Assembly (NCBI GenBank): GCA_045600945.1
Contig: JAZRYX010000060.1
Location: forward strand, 1-51,444
DNA: 51,444 nucleotides
Reading direction: 5' to 3'
Source: Darwinimomas sp045600945
Lineage (GTDB): Bacteria > Bacillota > Clostridia > Lachnospirales > Lachnospiraceae
A model generated the notes under the pieces. The model ran no database searches. It saw only the letters and a program-made list of their open reading frames with translations, and was not told the DNA's origin. Positions 51,398-51,444 of this stretch are shown here, piece after piece. Numbering within the stretch: position 1 is the stretch's first letter; every line of letters begins with the position of its first letter. The position numbers were made by a program, and so were the translations under genes.

Positions 51398-51444
51398 ATG
51401 GCAAGAACGAACAAAGAAAAGCTCAGTGCGATAGAGATAAAGAT
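51398..51444 (+). CDS. start of a small accessory ORF behind the transposase (partial)
   Basis: ATG 51398 follows GAGGAGG and reads MARTNKEKLSAIEIKI before the window ends. The basic, helical start and tight spacing suggest an accessory gene of the same IS element; nothing more can be said. Confidence 0.55.
   Translation, partial: MARTNKEKLSAIEIK

Noticed and set aside
37977..51444. CRISPR array in the accessory region
   Set aside because: No regularly spaced identical repeats of 25-40 bases were seen; the repeats present are palindromic or coding.

Overview
The window looks like a chromosome segment of a Firmicute of the Lachnospiraceae type (Butyrivibrio-like). The coding style is moderately AT-rich with strong AGGAGG ribosome sites. 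The order rpsF-ssb-rpsR, the split PurH-type AICAR transformylase plus PurO-type IMP cyclohydrolase, the DUF3881- and DUF5711-like proteins and the ECF S component all fit that group. The genus is inference.

Layout. 1-3159: end of a PTS-like membrane protein, a small unknown protein, a Zn/Cd-type P-type ATPase and shikimate kinase. 3183-5533: rpsF-ssb-rpsR behind a candidate S6:S18 leader, then rpiB and an ECF S component. 5550-10883: an amino-acid ABC transporter with argG and argH behind one strong promoter flanked by ArgR-like palindromes. 10905-15055: an irregular stretch with four copies of a hairpin repeat, a ~240-bp foldback element, an XRE regulator divergent from a duplicated-repeat lipoprotein, a membrane protein and a HipA-like kinase. 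15056-20829: murG, pgi, a coiled-coil membrane protein, a beta-propeller membrane protein and a ROK glucokinase. 20876-26119: clpB, plsC, purO, purH'. 26151-33516: a compact histidine operon, hisZ-hisG (fused), hisD, C, B, H, A, F, IE, starting at a promoter whose -10 lies inside a 26-bp palindrome. 33551-36021: a second amino-acid ABC transporter with a weaker version of that palindrome at its start site, which suggests a histidine regulon. 36181-37852: a DapF-fold protein closely resembling CntK histidine racemase, divergent from a DUF3881-like gene. 37862-37935: tRNA-Arg(CCT).

From the tRNA to the end (about 13.5 kb) the window is accessory: a PLD-helicase-DUF3427 protein with a NUDIX partner and two small ORFs (one frameshifted); an IS110 element whose upstream region folds into three adjacent stem-loops, as expected of a bridge RNA; remnants of an integrative conjugative element (TnpW, a VirD4 pseudogene); a translationally coupled pair made of a DUF4365 nuclease-like protein and an unknown 381-residue protein; a truncated WYL regulator; a small unknown gene plus a Fic protein; and an IS1634-type transposase. 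The most likely undescribed systems are the DUF4365 pair and the helicase-NUDIX cluster. The most testable new RNA is the IS110 bridge-RNA candidate.

All calls come from reading the sequence and from memory of protein families; no database search was run.
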